The notes beneath the pieces were generated by a model that saw nothing but the letters and a program-made list of their open reading frames with translations, searched no databases and was not told where the DNA came from. A stretch of 64,000 nt of DNA from positions 1 to 64,000 of the forward strand of contig CABZFV010000001.1 of assembly GCA_902525075.1 (NCBI GenBank). Reading direction: 5' to 3'. Source of the DNA: an uncultured Prochlorococcus sp. Lineage in GTDB: Bacteria > Cyanobacteriota > Cyanobacteriia > PCC-6307 > Cyanobiaceae. This document shows positions 62,042-64,000 of the stretch, piece after piece (position 1 is the first letter of the stretch; each line of letters starts with the position of its first letter). A program made the position numbers and the translations under genes.

Positions 62042-62314
62042 TTAGTTATAAAAAAATAAAATTTCCTTTTCTTTAAGACCTTCCCATCCCGAGTCTATTA
62101 ATAATTGATTCAATGTTTCTTTATCAAAATGCTTAGAACCCGTTTTGACGCATCTATTTCTCATTGATTTTTTAACACCACTTCTTTGTCTTTTATTCTC
62201 CTCATCCATAATTCTATTGTATAGATCTAGCATTTTTTGAGGGATTGGAGTACCGTCAAGATCCACTCCATTTTCAATAGCAATATCAACAGCCTGCATT
62301 CCCATTTTCTTCAT
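62042..62314 (-). CDS. Hypothetical protein (90 aa)
   Basis: Intact ORF MKKMGMQAVDIAIENGVDLDGTPIPQKMLDLYNRIMDEENKRQRSGVKKS... Confidence 0.55.
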   Translation of the reverse strand: MKKMGMQAVDIAIENGVDLDGTPIPQKMLDLYNRIMDEENKRQRSGVKKSMRNRCVKTGSKHFDKETLNQLLIDSGWEGLKEKEILFFYN

Positions 62315-62381
62315 ATATTTAAAAAAAGCTGAAACTATAATAAAACAAAACTTATTAATCTAAAATTCTTTGAATAATAAT

Positions 62382-62831
62382 TTATTGATTTTGAATTTCC
62401 TTAAGTACTCTAATAGCCTCTTTAATGTGTTCAGGACCATTCAATAAATCTCTAAAAATATGCCTAACTGTCCCTTTGCGATCAATAACGTAAGTTACCC
62501 TACCATCCATAAAACCTAATACTCTAGGAACTTTAAAAGTTTTCCTAAGAGAGTCATTCGTATCACAAAGTAATGGATATTGTAATTTATTTTTATTAGC
62601 AAATGCCAAATGACTTGAAGTACTTCCATTACTTACTCCCCAAACCTGTGCACCTAATACTTTAAATAAGTCATATTTATCTCTAAATCCGCAAACTTCT
62701 ATAGTGCAACCCGGCGTATCATCTTTTGGATAAAAAAACAAAACAAGGGGATTTTTTAATCCCTTATTTGATCTTTTAACTCCATTTTGATCCAGTAAAG
62801 AAAATTCTGGAATTTTATCTCCAATCTGCAC
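62382..62831 (-). CDS. bcp: Peroxiredoxin Q/Bcp
   Basis: FYPKDDTPGCTIEVCGFRDKY; DGRVTYVIDRKGTVRHIF. Confidence 0.94.
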   Translation of the reverse strand: MQIGDKIPEFSLLDQNGVKRSNKGLKNPLVLFFYPKDDTPGCTIEVCGFRDKYDLFKVLGAQVWGVSNGSTSSHLAFANKNKLQYPLLCDTNDSLRKTFKVPRVLGFMDGRVTYVIDRKGTVRHIFRDLLNGPEHIKEAIRVLKEIQNQ

Positions 62832-62995
62832 AATGATTCTTATAAAGTTCCATATTAGAGGTTAATATGTTTTTTTTGTGGCCTTAAAGTAAATAACTGA
62901 TATCAAAGTCAATTTTTTTGTTTTAAAAGATACTAAAAAATTATTAAAATAAACTAAGGTAAATTTAACTAGGGTGAATTTATTAATTCAATAAT

Positions 62996-63130
62996 ATGGA
63001 ATTAATAATTTATATTTTTTTATTTCTTATTCTTTTTTTGGGAGTTATTTTTAACTTAAAAATAACTAATTTTAAAAAAGTTAAAGAAATACGAAACAAA
63101 GCTAAAGGTTATTCAAAAAAGAATAATTAA
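62996..63130 (+). CDS. Small membrane protein (44 aa)
   Basis: MELIIYIFLFLILFLGVIFNLKITNFKKVKEIRNKAKGYSKKNN*. Confidence 0.5.
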   Translation: MELIIYIFLFLILFLGVIFNLKITNFKKVKEIRNKAKGYSKKNN

Positions 63131-63146
63131 TTATGTATTGCAAAGA

Positions 63147-63395
63147 TTAAAATTCAATTTTTTCATTTGGAGTAAATACTGAGCAATATTTTTTAACTAG
63201 GTCCTTTGGCTGATTAGTGTAAGAATTCGTTAATTTTAATTTTAGTTTTTCTATAGCCTCATTAGCATTAACCTCACCGAGTCGATATCTTGCACACGTA
63301 TCCAATACTTTAAACATTTTTGTGGTAACGGCTTCAGCTGGATAAATTAGAAAGAATAGATAAAAAACAACAAATAAGTACTTCATTTTTTTCAA
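63147..63395 (-). CDS. Secreted hypothetical protein (82 aa)
   Basis: Signal-like MKYLFVVFYLFFLIYPAEA; two Cys. Confidence 0.55.
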   Translation of the reverse strand: MKKMKYLFVVFYLFFLIYPAEAVTTKMFKVLDTCARYRLGEVNANEAIEKLKLKLTNSYTNQPKDLVKKYCSVFTPNEKIEF

Positions 63396-63548
63396 GAAGG
63401 TAGATATTTAGTGAATAGTTTCAATAATTTAGAAAAGATTAAAATCTAATAGAATAATCTATTATGGATTGAATGTAGGATTTCTATAAAATAATAATAA
63501 AAGAAATTAAGATAAAATAAGTGATAGTAATAAATTATCTCGGTGAAA

Positions 63549-63686
63549 ATGAGAAAATTAATAGACAAACATAAAACTCTTATAAATTGGTACCAAAAAA
63601 AATTCAAATTGAGTGATTATCAATTACTTTGGTTAGTTTTCTTTAAAGGAGTATTAATAACAATAATATTTTTCAAAATTTTTTAA
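63549..63686 (+). CDS. Small membrane protein (45 aa)
   Basis: MRKLIDKHKTLINWYQKKFKLSDYQLLWLVFFKGVLITIIFFKIF*. Confidence 0.5.
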   Translation: MRKLIDKHKTLINWYQKKFKLSDYQLLWLVFFKGVLITIIFFKIF

Positions 63687-63776
63687 TATTAAAAAAGCTC
63701 TTCCGAGAATGAAATTTTCACATGATTTGACTATATTTAATAGTAGATTTCCTAATTAGTTAAATAGTTATCAGTT

Positions 63777-64000
63777 ATGAATATTTTTGGTGTAGGTTTG
63801 CCTGAAGTTACCGTAATACTTATCTTAGCTCTTTTAATTTTTGGTCCAAAAAAGCTTCCAGAATTAGGGAAACAGCTTGGTAAAACTTTGAAAAGTCTTA
63901 AAAAAGCATCGAATGAATTTCAAAATGAAATCGACCAAGTTATGAACGAAGAAGATGAATCTCCTAAATCTATAGAAAGCAATCAAACCAATGAAATTAA
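63777..64000 (+). CDS. tatA: Sec-independent translocase TatA/E-like, truncated by window end
   Basis: MNIFGVGLPEVTVILILALLIFGPKKLPELGKQLGKTLKSLKKASNEFQ. Confidence 0.93.
   Translation, partial: MNIFGVGLPEVTVILILALLIFGPKKLPELGKQLGKTLKSLKKASNEFQNEIDQVMNEEDESPKSIESNQTNEI

Overview
AT-rich (roughly 30% GC by eye) cyanobacterial chromosome segment. Gene content and order suggest a high-light-adapted Prochlorococcus; that assignment is inference, since I could run no search. From ~0 to 47.2 kb it is mostly core metabolism and housekeeping: topA, ndhB, birA, menG/ubiE, hisF, chlG, a PBP, rsmB, lepA, mqo, murE, rpsD, metB-like genes, cysK, queA, pdh E2, lipB, hpf, recO, proC, sepF, pipX, ecfT, der, cobI, miaE, aroQ. 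Two tRNA genes (Tyr-GUA, Thr-GGU) mark a transition to a region (~47.4-63.7 kb) dominated by small, mostly unannotated ORFs, interrupted by thiD-tenA-photolyase-pip and ending at tatA. Main second-look items: (1) a glutamine-II riboswitch / 'Downstream-peptide' RNA before a DUF4278 micro-gene, next to a perfect GTA-N8-TAC palindrome; (2) an Fe-S-type photolyase whose last ~64 codons are split off at an A9 tract, inside a DUF2256/DUF2805/DCC operon; (3) a partial tRNA-Thr duplication at the island edge; (4) a cluster of small ABM/ferredoxin-like-fold proteins with unusual terminator-like leaders; (5) about a dozen hydrophobic or acidic microproteins below the 60-aa ORF cutoff; (6) a ~350 bp ORF-free, hairpin-containing intergenic region. 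No CRISPR array, transposase, integrase or restriction system was seen.
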